This document shows positions 11,200 through 21,805 of a stretch of 45,000 bases of DNA, one piece after another. The notes beneath the pieces are model-generated. The model was given only the letters and a program-made list of their open reading frames with translations. It was not told where the DNA came from and ran no database searches. The translations under genes were made by a program, and so were the position numbers. Source of the DNA: Owenia fusiformis (taxonomy: Eukaryota > Annelida > Polychaeta > Sabellida > Oweniidae); the NCBI GenBank assembly GCA_903813345.2, contig CAIIXF020000235.1, positions 71,342-116,341 of the forward strand, read 5' to 3'. Each line of letters opens with the position of its first letter. The stretch's first letter is position 1.

Positions 11200-11515
11200 A
11201 TGAAATAAAATGTCTTTCCGAACCTTGTTGGAACAAAATAGCATATATACAGTATGTTTTTAGACCTCTCAATATTAAAGTTATACAAAGGAATTTTTGG
11301 TTGATTTCAAAAAGGTATTCAAAAAATTAAAACAAAACCCCCCCAAAATAGATAAAAATCAAGAAAAACCTTTTATTTCATTAACAAGATACTTTTTTAA
11401 AATCAACCAAAATTTCCTTGGTACAATTACAATATTGAGAGACCTAAACATGTTGTGTTTATGTCGTTTTATTCCAATGAGGTTCGGAAAGATGTTTCAA
11501 TTCACTCTGGAAACA
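11200..11515. repeat. Inverted-repeat (foldback) element
   Basis: The left arm (about 11205-11330: CTTTCCGAACC, TTTAGACCTCTCAATATT, AATTTTTGGTTGATTT) is repeated in reverse complement at about 11385-11510 (AAATCAACCAAAATTTCC, AATATTGAGAGACCTAAA, GAGGTTCGGAAAGA). A ~55-bp loop containing a C7 run separates the arms. This fits a small MITE; no target duplication was identified. Confidence 0.7.
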
Positions 11516-11771
11516 TTATACCAAGAACAAAACAAGTGTTTGATGTGTTTTTTAAAACAATATAGATGAAAGTATGTATATCTATTTCAAATTAAATTGT
11601 TACCATTCAAAAGATGGCCATTAAATTTAAAAGTTGTAAGATTTTCAGAGATTTTTGATGACTGGTTAAAGAGAAACGTTTGTTCAAAAAGTTCGCCATA
11701 TCGATACCCATTCTTTCAAAATTGAAGTGAGCAGACTCAAAATCCCGGGAGTTATGTACATTCTTCAGAAG

Positions 11772-11926
11772 TGTCATAATATGTAGTCTTAACAATTATG
11801 TAAGCATTCATCAGACTGTACCATGTGCTTTTGTTGTTATGATTATTATGTAAATAGGTCACGTGACCAGATATGATGCAACAATAAATCGATACTTAGA
11901 AGTCACTGATCTATGAGTTCAGTTCA
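11772..11926 (+). repeat. Gypsy 5' LTR
   Basis: 155 bp, identical to the 3' LTR except C versus A near position 41. It contains the 12-bp palindrome GGTCACGTGACC (11857-11868; E-box core CACGTG) and a polyadenylation signal AATAAA near 11883. Confidence 0.95.
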
Positions 11927-11944
11927 TGGTGTCTAGATTGGGAT
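11927..11944 (+). promoter_or_regulatory. Primer-binding site
   Basis: The sequence TGGTGTCTAGATTGGGAT directly abuts the 5' LTR and begins with TGG, the complement of a tRNA 3' CCA. The tRNA was not identified. Confidence 0.6.
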
Positions 11945-11995
11945 TGAAATTTGGAATTTCATAGTTAAAATAATAGCTTGGAGTTATTATATAAT

Positions 11996-13261
11996 ATGGC
12001 CTACAAACTAGAACCACCAGAGATCTTCGACGTGACCAAGCCGAGAGAGTGGCGACACTGGAAGGCACGTTTCACGCGATTTAAGTCTGCTGCAAATTTG
12101 ACGGGTCAAGATGATGAAGGCGATGTTCGAGATGATACAAATGTCATTGACACGCTAATATACTGTATGGGAAGTAATGCAGAGACTATTTACAAGACAT
12201 TCGTATATGCGGAGGGTGAAAACAAGAAGTCGTATGAAACTATTATGGATAAATTCGACCATTATTTTATGCCCAAAGTTAACCTGATCGAGGAACAGAA
12301 GACATTTCATTCCATGGTTCAGAAATCAGGTGAGACTTGCGATAGCTTTTTACGTCGTTTATATGATCATGGGGACGTTTGCGAGTTTGAAAATACAGAG
12401 AGGGAAATCATGCATCAATTTATAAATGGGATGTTGAACTCTGATCTAGCTGAGAAAGTCAAAATTATGGACTATAAAAAGCTGACACTTGCGAAAGTTA
12501 TCGAAATGGCGCGAATTAGGGAGCATGTCGCACCCGTGCATACACAATTGGAAACCCCGCATGTCGATGACGTCACCAGGAGGGGTCGTGTCAAGTCAAA
12601 GAAGGACTATAGCAGTAAGTTTAAATGTACAAAATGTGGACTATCTCATAAGAAGAGAGAGTGTCCTGCATATGGCGAAAACTGTCTAAAGTGTGGATTA
12701 ATGAATCACTTCAAACGCTGCTGCAAGACAATTGATATAAAACATGACAAAAAGAAATTGCATGAAGTTGAACATGTCCATGATGATTATGGATCTGATG
12801 ATACTGACTGTTTGTTCCTGAGTGACTTGGTCACAGATAATGATACACAATCATGTGATACATCTACATTTATACAATCGTTTGATCCAGCTATACAAGT
12901 GTGCGATCCAGATACACAATCATGTGATACATCTACATTTATACAATCGTTTGATCCAGCTATACAAGTGTGCGATCCAAATACACAGTCGTGTGATCCA
13001 GCTAATCATTCATGTGATCCTGTTACTATGATATGTGATTGTGATGATGTTATATGTCACAATGATAGTTCACCACCACCTGATATTATATGTGATATTG
13101 ATAACATGCAACAGGATACCTGTGTAGATAATGATATGTGTGATATTGATGAAGTACATGAAGTGGTCGAAGAACCACCATGGTTGATTGATCTAAATAT
13201 AAATGGTGAAACATGTGTTTTAAAATTGATAGTGGTGCTGATGCTTCGGTTATTTCTGTAG
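11996..13261 (+). CDS. gag: Gypsy gag
   Basis: Starts at ATG 11996 (MAYKLEPPEIF) and runs 421 codons to TAG at 13259-13261. The N-terminal two thirds resemble a Gypsy capsid (WRHWKARFTRF; YDHGDVCEF; INGMLNSDLAEKV). A zinc-knuckle-like Cys region follows at about 12628-12725 (CTKCGLSHKKREC, then CLKCGLMNHFKRCC). The C-terminal linker is acidic and holds a 69-bp tandem duplication (12842-12910 and 12911-12979, 23 residues each) plus a third partial copy. The last eight codons overlap the protease frame, which lies at -1. Confidence 0.85.
   Translation: MAYKLEPPEIFDVTKPREWRHWKARFTRFKSAANLTGQDDEGDVRDDTNVIDTLIYCMGSNAETIYKTFVYAEGENKKSYETIMDKFDHYFMPKVNLIEEQKTFHSMVQKSGETCDSFLRRLYDHGDVCEFENTEREIMHQFINGMLNSDLAEKVKIMDYKKLTLAKVIEMARIREHVAPVHTQLETPHVDDVTRRGRVKSKKDYSSKFKCTKCGLSHKKRECPAYGENCLKCGLMNHFKRCCKTIDIKHDKKKLHEVEHVHDDYGSDDTDCLFLSDLVTDNDTQSCDTSTFIQSFDPAIQVCDPDTQSCDTSTFIQSFDPAIQVCDPNTQSCDPANHSCDPVTMICDCDDVICHNDSSPPPDIICDIDNMQQDTCVDNDMCDIDEVHEVVEEPPWLIDLNINGETCVLKLIVVLMLRLFL
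12842..13000 (+). repeat. 69-bp tandem repeat in gag
   Basis: Two near-identical 69-bp units and a third 21-bp partial one encode DTQSCDTSTFIQSFDPAIQ-type 23-residue repeats rich in Cys and Asp. The period is a multiple of three, so the gag frame is kept. Confidence 0.85.
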
Positions 13262-13545
13262 ATGCATACAAAAGAATGAAAATTAACCGTCCAGTGCTAA
13301 GTAAACCTACTGCAAAATTTCAGAGCCCTGGGGGTAAAGTTAAGTGCATAGGAGCATTTGTTGCTAGGGTTGTATTCAATGGTAGTAAAGTGTACAAAAC
13401 AACAATTCATGTAGTTGATAGCTCAAATTCAGCTAATTTGTTATCCAGGGGGGCTGCTACAAGTATGGGTCTCATGAAACGTTTGAATAACCTGGATATC
13501 AAAGATCCTAGCATGTATGGGGAAATTGGGGATGTAATTATGTAA
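13213..13545 (+). CDS. Gypsy aspartic protease
   Basis: Retropepsin-like domain with the active-site motif DSGA at about 13228-13239. It lies in the -1 frame relative to gag and overlaps gag by about 49 bp. The heptamer TTTAAAA at 13219-13225, in gag-frame register T TTA AAA, is a canonical -1 slippery sequence immediately upstream of the active site. The frame ends at TAA 13543. The polymerase frame resumes at +1 about 13538, so the protease-RT junction has a second frame change that is more likely a one-base indel. Confidence 0.75.
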   Translation: MCFKIDSGADASVISVDAYKRMKINRPVLSKPTAKFQSPGGKVKCIGAFVARVVFNGSKVYKTTIHVVDSSNSANLLSRGAATSMGLMKRLNNLDIKDPSMYGEIGDVIM

Positions 13546-16255
13546 TCCTGTTTCCATTACATTGAAACCTAATGCACAGCCTTATAGTATTTCTGCACCA
13601 AGACGTGTAAGTTTACCTTTGATGCCTAAGGTCAAGGCTAAGTTGAATAAATTGTGTGAACAAGGTGTCATAACACCAGTAACAGAGCCTGTTGATTGGT
13701 GTGCTCCTATTGTATGTGCAGAAAAGAAAAATGATTCTGAGCCTAGAATATGTGTTGACTTGAGAAAACTTAATGCTAGCATAAAAAGAGAAAAGTTTGT
13801 TCTTCCAACTACTGATGATCTTGTGCATAAACTTAAAAGATCTACCGTATTCTCTACATTAGATGCTTCAAGTAGTTTTCATGGTTTGCGGCTCGATGAG
13901 AATAGTTCGAAACTCACAACTTTTATTACACCATTCGGGCGGTATAGATACTTACGCATGCCGTTTGGGTTGAATTTTGCGAGTGAGAAATATCAAAGTG
14001 TAATGATGGATATATTTAAAAATCATGCCGGTGTAGAAATCATAATTGATGACATGATAGTTCACGGTAAAGATAAAGAAGAGCATGATACGCGATTAGC
14101 TGCGGTTTTGGCTACTATAAAAGAATATGGTATAAAACTCAATCAGCGTAAATGCAAGTTCGCTCAAAAGGAAGTTATATTTTTCGGGCTAAAAATTTCA
14201 GCGAATGGGATAAGTCCTACCGAAGATAAGGTACGCGCAATATGTAAAATTAAGCGACCAGAAGATAAATCAGCTGTTAGACGCTTCTTAGGAATGGTAA
14301 ACTATTTAGGTAAGTTTGTTCCTAATATGTCTACTGTCGCTGCACCGCTGCATGTTTTATTGCGGAAAGATACCGTATTCGCTTGGGATAGTGCACAGCA
14401 AGCTGCTTTTGACAAAATAAAGCAACTTATAAGTAAAGCGCCAGTCTTAGCATTTTATGATGTTGAAAAACCAACTATTGTTTGTGCCGATAGTAGTTCT
14501 TTTGGACTGGGTGCTTGTTTGTTTCAACGTCATGGTCCGGATGATGTTCGACCTGTTTGCTATGCGTCCGAGAGATTTAGTCGGTATTTGATTGGTTTGG
14601 ATGAATATGAGTTGATCAGTGATCATCGTCCACTGATTCCGCTCATAAATACAAAAGATATAGATCAAACACCGATTCGTTGTCAAAGATTGCTAATGAG
14701 ACTAATGCGATTTAACCCGAAAGCTAGATATGTACCTGGCAAGGATCCAGAAATGGTTATTGCGGATTGTCTTAGTCGCGCTCCGTTGCCAGATTGCGAG
14801 GAGAAATGTGAAATAGAGTCTCAACAAGAAGTTGAAAGATATTTATGTCATGTTGAAGACAATAGACCGATTGCGGATTATTTGATAAACCAGATAAAGA
14901 CTGTTACTTCTACTGATTCGGAACTTGAACTTGTTAAAGATTATATTGTGCATGGTTGGCCAAATTCAATAAAGTCAGTTCCAACAGATATTAAAATGTA
15001 CTATAAAGATCAAGGTATGCTTTCTATTTACAATGGAATAGTTACATTTGGTTCAAGAATAGTAGTACCAAGATCGTTGCGACCCGATATATTACAAAGA
15101 ATTCATGATGGACATTTAGGAATTTCAAAATGTCGCGAAAGAGCCAAACAAAGTGTATGGTGGCCCGGCATAAGTTCAGATATTCAGTCGGTTGTTATGA
15201 AATGTGATCATTGTTTAACACATAGTAATACTCAGAGAAAACAACCTTTGATTCCAACTCCATTACCAGTCCGTCCATGGAGTCACATATGTGCAGATTT
15301 GTGTGAATATGAAATGAAACATTATCTTGTTGTTGTGGATTATTACATAAGATTTCCTGAAGTAGCACTAATGAATAAAGATACAACTGCGCGAAATGTT
15401 ATCGATAAGATGAAAAGCATCTTCGCACGTTTTGGGTTGCCTGATGAGTTAACCAGTGATAATGGTCCTCAGTTTACCAGTAATGAATTTGCAGACTTTG
15501 CTAATGACTATGACTTTAAACATACCACTAGTTCGCCACATTTTCCACAGGCCAATGGGCAAATTGAGCGTGGCGTCCAGATAATTAAGCGTTTTCTAAC
15601 TCAGAAAGACCCTTGCAAAGCATTATTAGCATACAGGTCAACACCAATTCAAGCTACAGGATTTTCACCTGCACAAATGCTAATGGGTAGACAGTTGAGA
15701 ACTACAATACCAACTATGCCTTGTAACCTAATGCCAAAGTGGCCTAATCTTAAAAATGTTGCAAAACAAGATAAAATTACCAAACAGTCATATAAACGTT
15801 ACTATGACAACCATCATGGGGTAAGGGATTTGGTTCCTTTGATTCCAGGAGATTCAGTGCGTATTAAACATGATAAAGAATCTGATTGGTCAATTAAGGG
15901 TATTGTTCAATCCAAGCATGATGCTCCTAGGTCATATATTGTAAAAACAGATAGGGGACTATATAGACGCAACAGACGTCATATAATGCCAGATAAGACA
16001 GATGTGAAGTTTCATGATAATCCTTCTCACACTCTTGAAAAGTCATATCTGCCTCAAGTTCCTGTTGTACCAATTATAGATCCACCCACTGATTGTGATA
16101 ATAAACAGCCAAGTGATGCACCACTTCCAGTTACACAAGTGCAATCACCTGGTAAAATTAAACCTGACATTAGTATGTGTCCTACTGACAGTAAACCAGT
16201 CACTCGTGCCAGTAGAGGCCTTATAATAAAAAGACCTGCAAGATATTGTGATTAG
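13538..16255 (+). CDS. pol: Gypsy reverse transcriptase / RNase H / integrase
   Basis: Open from about 13538 to TAG 16253-16255 in the gag frame. RT spans about 13620-14260: RMPFGL near 13960 and the catalytic IIIDDM near 14045. RNase H spans about 14370-14790: the first Asp (CADSSS), later Asp (SDHRPL) and last Asp (IADCLSR) remain, but the segment that normally carries the catalytic Glu is missing between CYAS and ERFSRYL near 14570. Integrase spans about 15090-15960: an HDGH...CDHC zinc finger, then catalytic Asp near 15295, Asp near 15457 (SDNGPQF) and Glu at 15566 (GQIERG), a D,D35E spacing. The C-terminal module has PRSYIVKTDRG and RRNRRH. Confidence 0.9.
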   Translation, partial: LCNPVSITLKPNAQPYSISAPRRVSLPLMPKVKAKLNKLCEQGVITPVTEPVDWCAPIVCAEKKNDSEPRICVDLRKLNASIKREKFVLPTTDDLVHKLKRSTVFSTLDASSSFHGLRLDENSSKLTTFITPFGRYRYLRMPFGLNFASEKYQSVMMDIFKNHAGVEIIIDDMIVHGKDKEEHDTRLAAVLATIKEYGIKLNQRKCKFAQKEVIFFGLKISANGISPTEDKVRAICKIKRPEDKSAVRRFLGMVNYLGKFVPNMSTVAAPLHVLLRKDTVFAWDSAQQAAFDKIKQLISKAPVLAFYDVEKPTIVCADSSSFGLGACLFQRHGPDDVRPVCYASERFSRYLIGLDEYELISDHRPLIPLINTKDIDQTPIRCQRLLMRLMRFNPKARYVPGKDPEMVIADCLSRAPLPDCEEKCEIESQQEVERYLCHVEDNRPIADYLINQIKTVTSTDSELELVKDYIVHGWPNSIKSVPTDIKMYYKDQGMLSIYNGIVTFGSRIVVPRSLRPDILQRIHDGHLGISKCRERAKQSVWWPGISSDIQSVVMKCDHCLTHSNTQRKQPLIPTPLPVRPWSHICADLCEYEMKHYLVVVDYYIRFPEVALMNKDTTARNVIDKMKSIFARFGLPDELTSDNGPQFTSNEFADFANDYDFKHTTSSPHFPQANGQIERGVQIIKRFLTQKDPCKALLAYRSTPIQATGFSPAQMLMGRQLRTTIPTMPCNLMPKWPNLKNVAKQDKITKQSYKRYYDNHHGVRDLVPLIPGDSVRIKHDKESDWSIKGIVQSKHDAPRSYIVKTDRGLYRRNRRHIMPDKTDVKFHDNPSHTLEKSYLPQVPVVPIIDPPTDCDNKQPSDAPLPVTQVQSPGKIKPDISMCPTDSKPVTRASRGLIIKRPARYCD

Positions 16256-16338
16256 AAACAGATTTATTTGGTCAATACAGTGATATAATATTAACATTTA
16301 TTTGAAACGTTTTAAACTTAAAATGATTGTTCATTTTT

Positions 16339-16352
16339 GGAAAAAAGGAAGA
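16339..16352 (+). promoter_or_regulatory. Polypurine tract
   Basis: GGAAAAAAGGAAGA lies immediately upstream of the 3' LTR, the expected plus-strand primer position. Confidence 0.85.
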
Positions 16353-16507
16353 TGTCATAATATGTAGTCTTAACAATTATGTAAGCATTCATAAGACTGT
16401 ACCATGTGCTTTTGTTGTTATGATTATTATGTAAATAGGTCACGTGACCAGATATGATGCAACAATAAATCGATACTTAGAAGTCACTGATCTATGAGTT
16501 CAGTTCA
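16353..16507 (+). repeat. Gypsy 3' LTR
   Basis: 155 bp, one mismatch to the 5' LTR. It contains the GGTCACGTGACC palindrome at 16438-16449 and AATAAA at 16464-16469, and is followed by the AGAAG target duplicate. Confidence 0.95.
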
Positions 16508-17589
16508 AGAAGCACACTTGAACCCTGCAAAAAAGGTCTGCCAGAATTTTTACTGCAAGAGTGGACCGACCGGGCGCTACGTGAGGGTCCAGGTGATTGG
16601 CCAGAGTATCCTTATCCTCAGCAAAATTGCTGTTTTTCGGCCATCAAGAAGGGCCTTTTCATCAACATAATTTCTAATATTGAAAGTCCAACTTTGAACC
16701 AAACCAGTTAGATTGTGAAGTAGCGTTTTTGTATTGACAGATGAGATAGAATGACCAGTAGACGTTTCTACTTTGAGTTTTATTGGAAACAAGTACATAG
16801 ATAAAAAAAATTTAAGCTTGGGATAAACTCACGCAGTTATGACCATCGATTTGTTCACATGTCACGATTACGCTGCTAGATGGAGGGTTCTTTATATAAG
16901 GATATTGTTATAGGGGGTACAATTATTTAGAGACTGAAAGACATTTTCATAAACAAGTTCTTTGAATTCATGAATCGAACCATCTGAAACACATTTCACA
17001 TATTACAGTATTATATGACATAAATATATATCATATGCATATATTATAGAATTGAACAATCTTGCACTTGGAAAAGATGCCACACAATCGTCACTTCATG
17101 GCAGTACTCCCTCTGCTGCTGCAGCAATTGATGGCAATATAGATGGCGATCTCGAACATATGTAGGCATACCAACATGGATGTCAAGCCATGGTGGAAGG
17201 TTGACCTTTTGTCTCAGTACAGGATTGGGTCTGTTGTTTTGTTTAATAGGCAGTGTCGTGGGAGTAATAACTGTTAGATTGATGAACATGCTGTTGAAGG
17301 TATAACTTGCATCATCCCAATTGTTGATGAACCATTCGATCTGTTGATGAATATCTATACCCTATACCCTATATTTTTATATCGACTTCAACTCTTCAAA
17401 GAAGTGAGTAAAGACGATGTAAATTCTAATCTTTGTTTCCACAGCACTAATACCTTGATAACATGTGGGAAAGATTGGCAGATCTTCAAATGTCCAGATG
17501 GCCTGTCTGGACGCTATGTGAGGGTACAAATACAGGATACCTCCCCTACAGGATTTACACTATGTGAGGTTGCTCTTTTGGAACCATGA

Positions 17590-20524
17590 TACACCTTATT
17601 GCAAATGGATATTTATCAAAAAGATTTAAAAGTCATATGCACGTTTTATGTATACTCTCTGAACAACGGAACACGAAGATGATAGTGAAGTGGAATTTCG
17701 TCATGCTTTAATTCTACACATTTTCGACATTCTTCTTTTTATTTATATCCTAACAAAATATGTGTCACTTCAAAATTAGTCTGTATATAACATATTTTTA
17801 CGTAATTTTCAAATCAATTTTCAAATAGCAATTTAACATTTTGAAACATGATTACCATGTCTAGTCCATGGTATGGCTCCCGAATATGACGAATCCATAG
17901 CATAAAATAGGGGGCAACATTTGAAACAATATTTAAGGAGCCCATAGATCCTGATTATTTTAAAATGCGTTTGCTGAAAAAACTATCGAAATATGTTGCT
18001 CATCATAAGGGGTCAAAAAGCGTAAACATTTCCATTCGAGTTTGTACACCTAAGACTCGAAACGTTGATCTAAGCATTTTTACAATAAATTCTATTAACC
18101 ATCATAAAAATTATCAACTACAATTTTGTGAGGGACGTTTTGTCCAAAATAAATAAACAAGAGAAATTTATAAAATATTTTATATTATATCATATATTAT
18201 ATCAGTCAACTTCCTCATTGATCATGTATAATTTGCACAACTACCTTAATGCTCAACTGCTATGTTGCACAACTACCTTAACGCCCAACTACTATGTTGC
18301 ACAATTATCTTAACACAACTGCTATGTTGTTGTACAACTACCTTAAAAGAGTGACAACTACCTTTAAAATATAAATTACAAAAGAGTGACCAGTCTGCCA
18401 GTGCAGTACTGTTGGTGGAATGCCTAAAAATATAAAATTCACATCATAAGTTGATACGTAGCAATAAAGTAAAATGTCATTAAAATGCAGATTAATGTTT
18501 AATGTTTTAATTGATAAAACCATATTTGTGATGGGGATTAAGTAATATATGAATGAATCTTTATTTCCCCACACAATGCCTGAAGCATTATATAAACATC
18601 AAAACACATGAGGCATTACTTGTTCAATATGGTCAATAGGGTCAAGTTGACCTTACAAAATGTCGTATTGACCTTACACATACTACACATATAAATCAAA
18701 TAACAAGAGTGGAATTTTACCTGACAATAACGCTACTTGGGCTGTGAGTGTTGGCATATGGTAAAGTAAGTCAGCTAGGAACTCACCTAAAATGTACATT
18801 TGAACCTAAGTGAAAATGTTGTAAACATAAACAAAAGAATGAAATCCAATATGGCTGATGTTGAGATTTGCAAAATATCTTGAGTCTTTCCTTAAACTCC
18901 TAATAACTTCAAAATTACAAAGGTATATAAAAAATACCTATTTCAACATAGAGATTATATATTAATCTTTAAAACTAACTATATGAATAATATACTGAGA
19001 CAATAAAACTTGTTTAGAAATTGTACAAAGTATGGGAAAATATTTACCACATCCAGAAGATCCAAAAGCAGGCCCAACACTAAAGTACATCATGTGACCT
19101 AGATCATGTGATACAGTAGTTACTAAACCTTTTTAAAGGTGGCATATCAGTACAGTCTCAGTATGTGCTGTGTTGAGAAGTAGTATACATTGGGTAGGAA
19201 TAATCAGTTATACCAACAATATTTAATATTTGAAAGTATTTATAAAAGTGCATGTCACAATTTTAATGTAAATGTTTAGTTATTAATTAGTGTATTTACA
19301 TAAGGGTTTTTTAAATCAGAGTTTTTTAAGTTTTTCTTTAAATCTTCAAATATTGGTCAAGCAGATTTAACCGAACTGTGTCAATTATTTCATAAATTCA
19401 TAATTTCAAACATGTCAGGGTTTTTGATATTTGAAAAAATATCTAAACAATTTATCCCTCTCATCGCCAGGAGTCAAATAAGAAATAATTGCCAATCAAA
19501 TCAAAATAATTTTTTCATTAAAGTTTTTCGAAGTCGACCAGGTCTTGGTGGTTATTTTATAAACAACTGTGTAATATCTAACTAGGACCTGTTCTGTAAA
19601 TAATGAAAACATTTTGCTGAATAGGCTATCACTAGCAATCAAATATTATATATGCGAAACAATTTAATGAGATAAATCCCAACTTGGACGAGACTCAATT
19701 CGAAAATATTATGTTTTTATCTAAACCAGAACTTTGGGGTATGACTGTTGCGAATGTCTGAATGAATGAAGGTGCTGTGAAAGTGGTTTTATATATTATC
19801 CTTGCCTTGTAAAATGTATTATTTCATGTTTAAATCAATAAAAAAATTAAAAATAAATAATAATAAAAATGAATTGAGATTTCATTTACAAAACAATTTC
19901 TAAATCGAAGAAACGTATTAAAACTAAAATATATTTTCTGCTTTGTGCCAAATTATAATCTGCAACTTGGCTTATAAGTAGGTTTAAATCGAGGAAACAA
20001 GAAACTCGTAACCAGGAAGTTCATCCATTTTGTTACATAGACGTTCAGTCAAAGGAGCTAGTTGTCGAACAGTAAATTGGGCGTCCTGGGAATTTCATAC
20101 CATGGCCTTTTTCAGGTATGCTGTTTATGCACAATCCTAATATAATATACCATGTAAATATCGTATTTCCTAAACAATTAGATAGATGCCCTCGTGTGGT
20201 TCTGAGCCCTTCTCGAGGATGGCTGAAATTACAGTACATCATTGTAATTTTTCTCAATCGTTCTCAATCGTTTCAGAACGTGTTTTAGAAGATTCAATCC
20301 AAGCGCTCATATCCCATAAGATAATTTGAACATGCATGTGTCATTTTGATAATATTATTTTGGAAAACAATTGAACAATGTAAGGCCCCTTTAAACTCAA
20401 AATGATTGACTGAGTTATTTACACACACATAGAGGTATGTTAATGTGTGTATATATCGGAATCAACGTCTACAAACATCATGAAATATATGTGTTCCACT
20501 CGGGTTAATACTTTTCTATAATAC
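17590..20524. other. Long AT-rich intergenic region
   Basis: No gene could be supported. The only structure noted is a degenerate short tandem block at about 18230-18365 and A/T-rich low-complexity sequence near 19840-19870. Small open frames on both strands show no family features. Confidence 0.4.
18230..18365 (+). repeat. Short degenerate tandem repeat (~32 bp unit)
   Basis: Four to five units alternate GCACAACTACCTTAA with CAACTGCTATGTT. Units vary by a few bases and decay at the right end. Confidence 0.6.
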
Positions 20525-21805
20525 ATCGGGTGTCCCAAAAAATGAGCCACTTTTCGACAATTATTACCAAAATGTGCCAAAAAATGAGAAGCTCTTAATT
20601 TCTCAACAATAGATAAGTCATATTCTTTGAAAACTTTAACTACTTTTTCGTATTTAGTTATAATATTTTGTCACAATATCACCTTCAATGAATTTAGAGA
20701 ATGAATATGATATTTGGAATGAAAGAAAAGAATTAATCAGACTTCACTCGGCTCCCATTGAACGCAGTGAAGACCGAGCACGCGAAGATGATAGCTCGTA
20801 CAAATACTATAGAGGTCTCATATCAGAAATCCGGTATGGGGATTTTCGACATTCTCTTTTGAATTTCTTAGCTTTCACAGAATATTTACTTGATCTTTCT
20901 TATATTTATACAACTTGCTAATGATAGTCCTAAGCTACTTTGTACTTTTCAGTAAATTTGGTTTATCGGTTACCCCCCTATCACACCAAACTAGTTCTTA
21001 CCCGTTCTTGCCAGTCCTACGAAAACGTCGTAAAACGGGCTTAATCTGGCTGTTGTCGGGAAATATGTCTAGAATAATTAGCTACTTCATAAACAGTCTT
21101 CAATACGTCCATATCATTCGCAGTTCGATCAGGTCGCACCACGTTGGTCTGCAACGTCGTATAAACGCGTCCCTTAGTCTAGAAGGTCATCATGACCTTG
21201 TTACAGAACGGTATGGTCGCCATCGAATTTTGAATCATTTCAAATTCCAAAATCACCTTTCCGTCTGAGAATGTTCATGAAGTTATTAAATAGACCTTAG
21301 AACGTTGCAGCTACGTTCATTCCGTTCGCACACAGTTTAAAACCAGTTTTGAAGAACGCAGTGGAAACTTGGTGTGATAGCTATATTTTTGCTAACTCGT
21401 TCATAAGCAATCTTTAATACGTTCGTAATCAGTTTAAACCCGTTTGCAATTAGTTCTACCTCGTTCTCAATACGTCCTCAGATAGTTCAACTCGTTGTTA
21501 AAACGTCCCTAGTAGGATTGAAGTACGACGGTTTCGTTCGTAGTACGTCCAGCTCGTCGTTAGTACGTTGTCACTCGTTCTAATTGTAGAACATATCGAC
21601 CATGAGAACATTTTGAACATGTTCTAAGATCTAGAGGACCTACCCGTACGTTCGGTAAATAGACCCCAAACGGTTCTAAATACGTCTAGTCCGTTTGTGC
21701 ACAGTTGAAACCCGTTTTCGAGAACGTAGTGAAAACTAGTTTGGTGTGATAGTAGGGTAACCGAGATAATGCTTGTCTAAAGGGTCTCGTTTGAGACACC
21801 CGATC
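20525..21805. mobile_element. Possible mariner-like element hosting a nested insertion
   Basis: The left end ATCGGGTGTCCCAAA and the reverse complement of the right end ATCGGGTGTCTCAAA match with one mismatch, both beside TA. Terminal similarity fades after about 20 bp. The interior holds no recognisable transposase and contains the separate inverted-repeat element at 20967-21763. Confidence 0.4.
20967..21763. mobile_element. Inverted-repeat element with CGTTC/ACGTC-rich interior
   Basis: Terminal repeats CGGTTACCC then CTATCACACCAAACTAGT occur at the left and in reverse complement at the right. A partial internal copy (AACTTGGTGTGATAG) lies near 21367. The 797-bp body is unusually rich in short CGTTC, TACGTC and ACGTTC motifs, reminiscent of the subterminal repeats of non-autonomous DNA transposons. 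No coding frame is supported. Confidence 0.7.

Larger units (their letters stand above)
11772..16507 (+). mobile_element. Full-length Ty3/Gypsy LTR retrotransposon (4,736 bp)
   Basis: 155-bp LTRs at both ends, TGT...TCA termini, 5-bp target duplication AGAAG (11767-11771 and 16508-16512), a TGG-starting primer-binding site at 11927 and a purine tract GGAAAAAAGGAAGA before 16353. The gag, protease, RT/RNase H and integrase order is Gypsy-type; there is no env or chromodomain. The LTRs differ at one base of 155, so insertion is recent. Very short LTRs, compact size and a GPY-like integrase tail with a YRRNRRH motif suggest the Mag/C-clade lineage that includes bivalve Steamer-like elements (inference). 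Two frame changes and an RNase H deletion suggest this copy is not autonomous. Confidence 0.93.
11711..17589 (+). pseudogene. Degenerate F-type lectin gene copy split by a Gypsy element
   Basis: Three lectin exons remain in the same order as the last three of gene A but on the plus strand. The domain-1 C half is cut in two (11711-11771 and 16513-16675) by the Gypsy element. Read across the gap it resembles the exon at 3106-2900, with a one-base loss near 11733 and another frameshift in the A6 run near 16532. Its donor has GA in place of GT after the CCATCAA block. The domain-2 N half (17050-17299) has TAG at 17163 and 17275 plus a frameshift between them. The domain-2 C half (about 17381-17589; FKEVSKDD, GRYVRVQ, FTLCEVALLEP, TGA) is open but lacks an AG acceptor. 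These lesions show a pseudogene. Confidence 0.85.
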
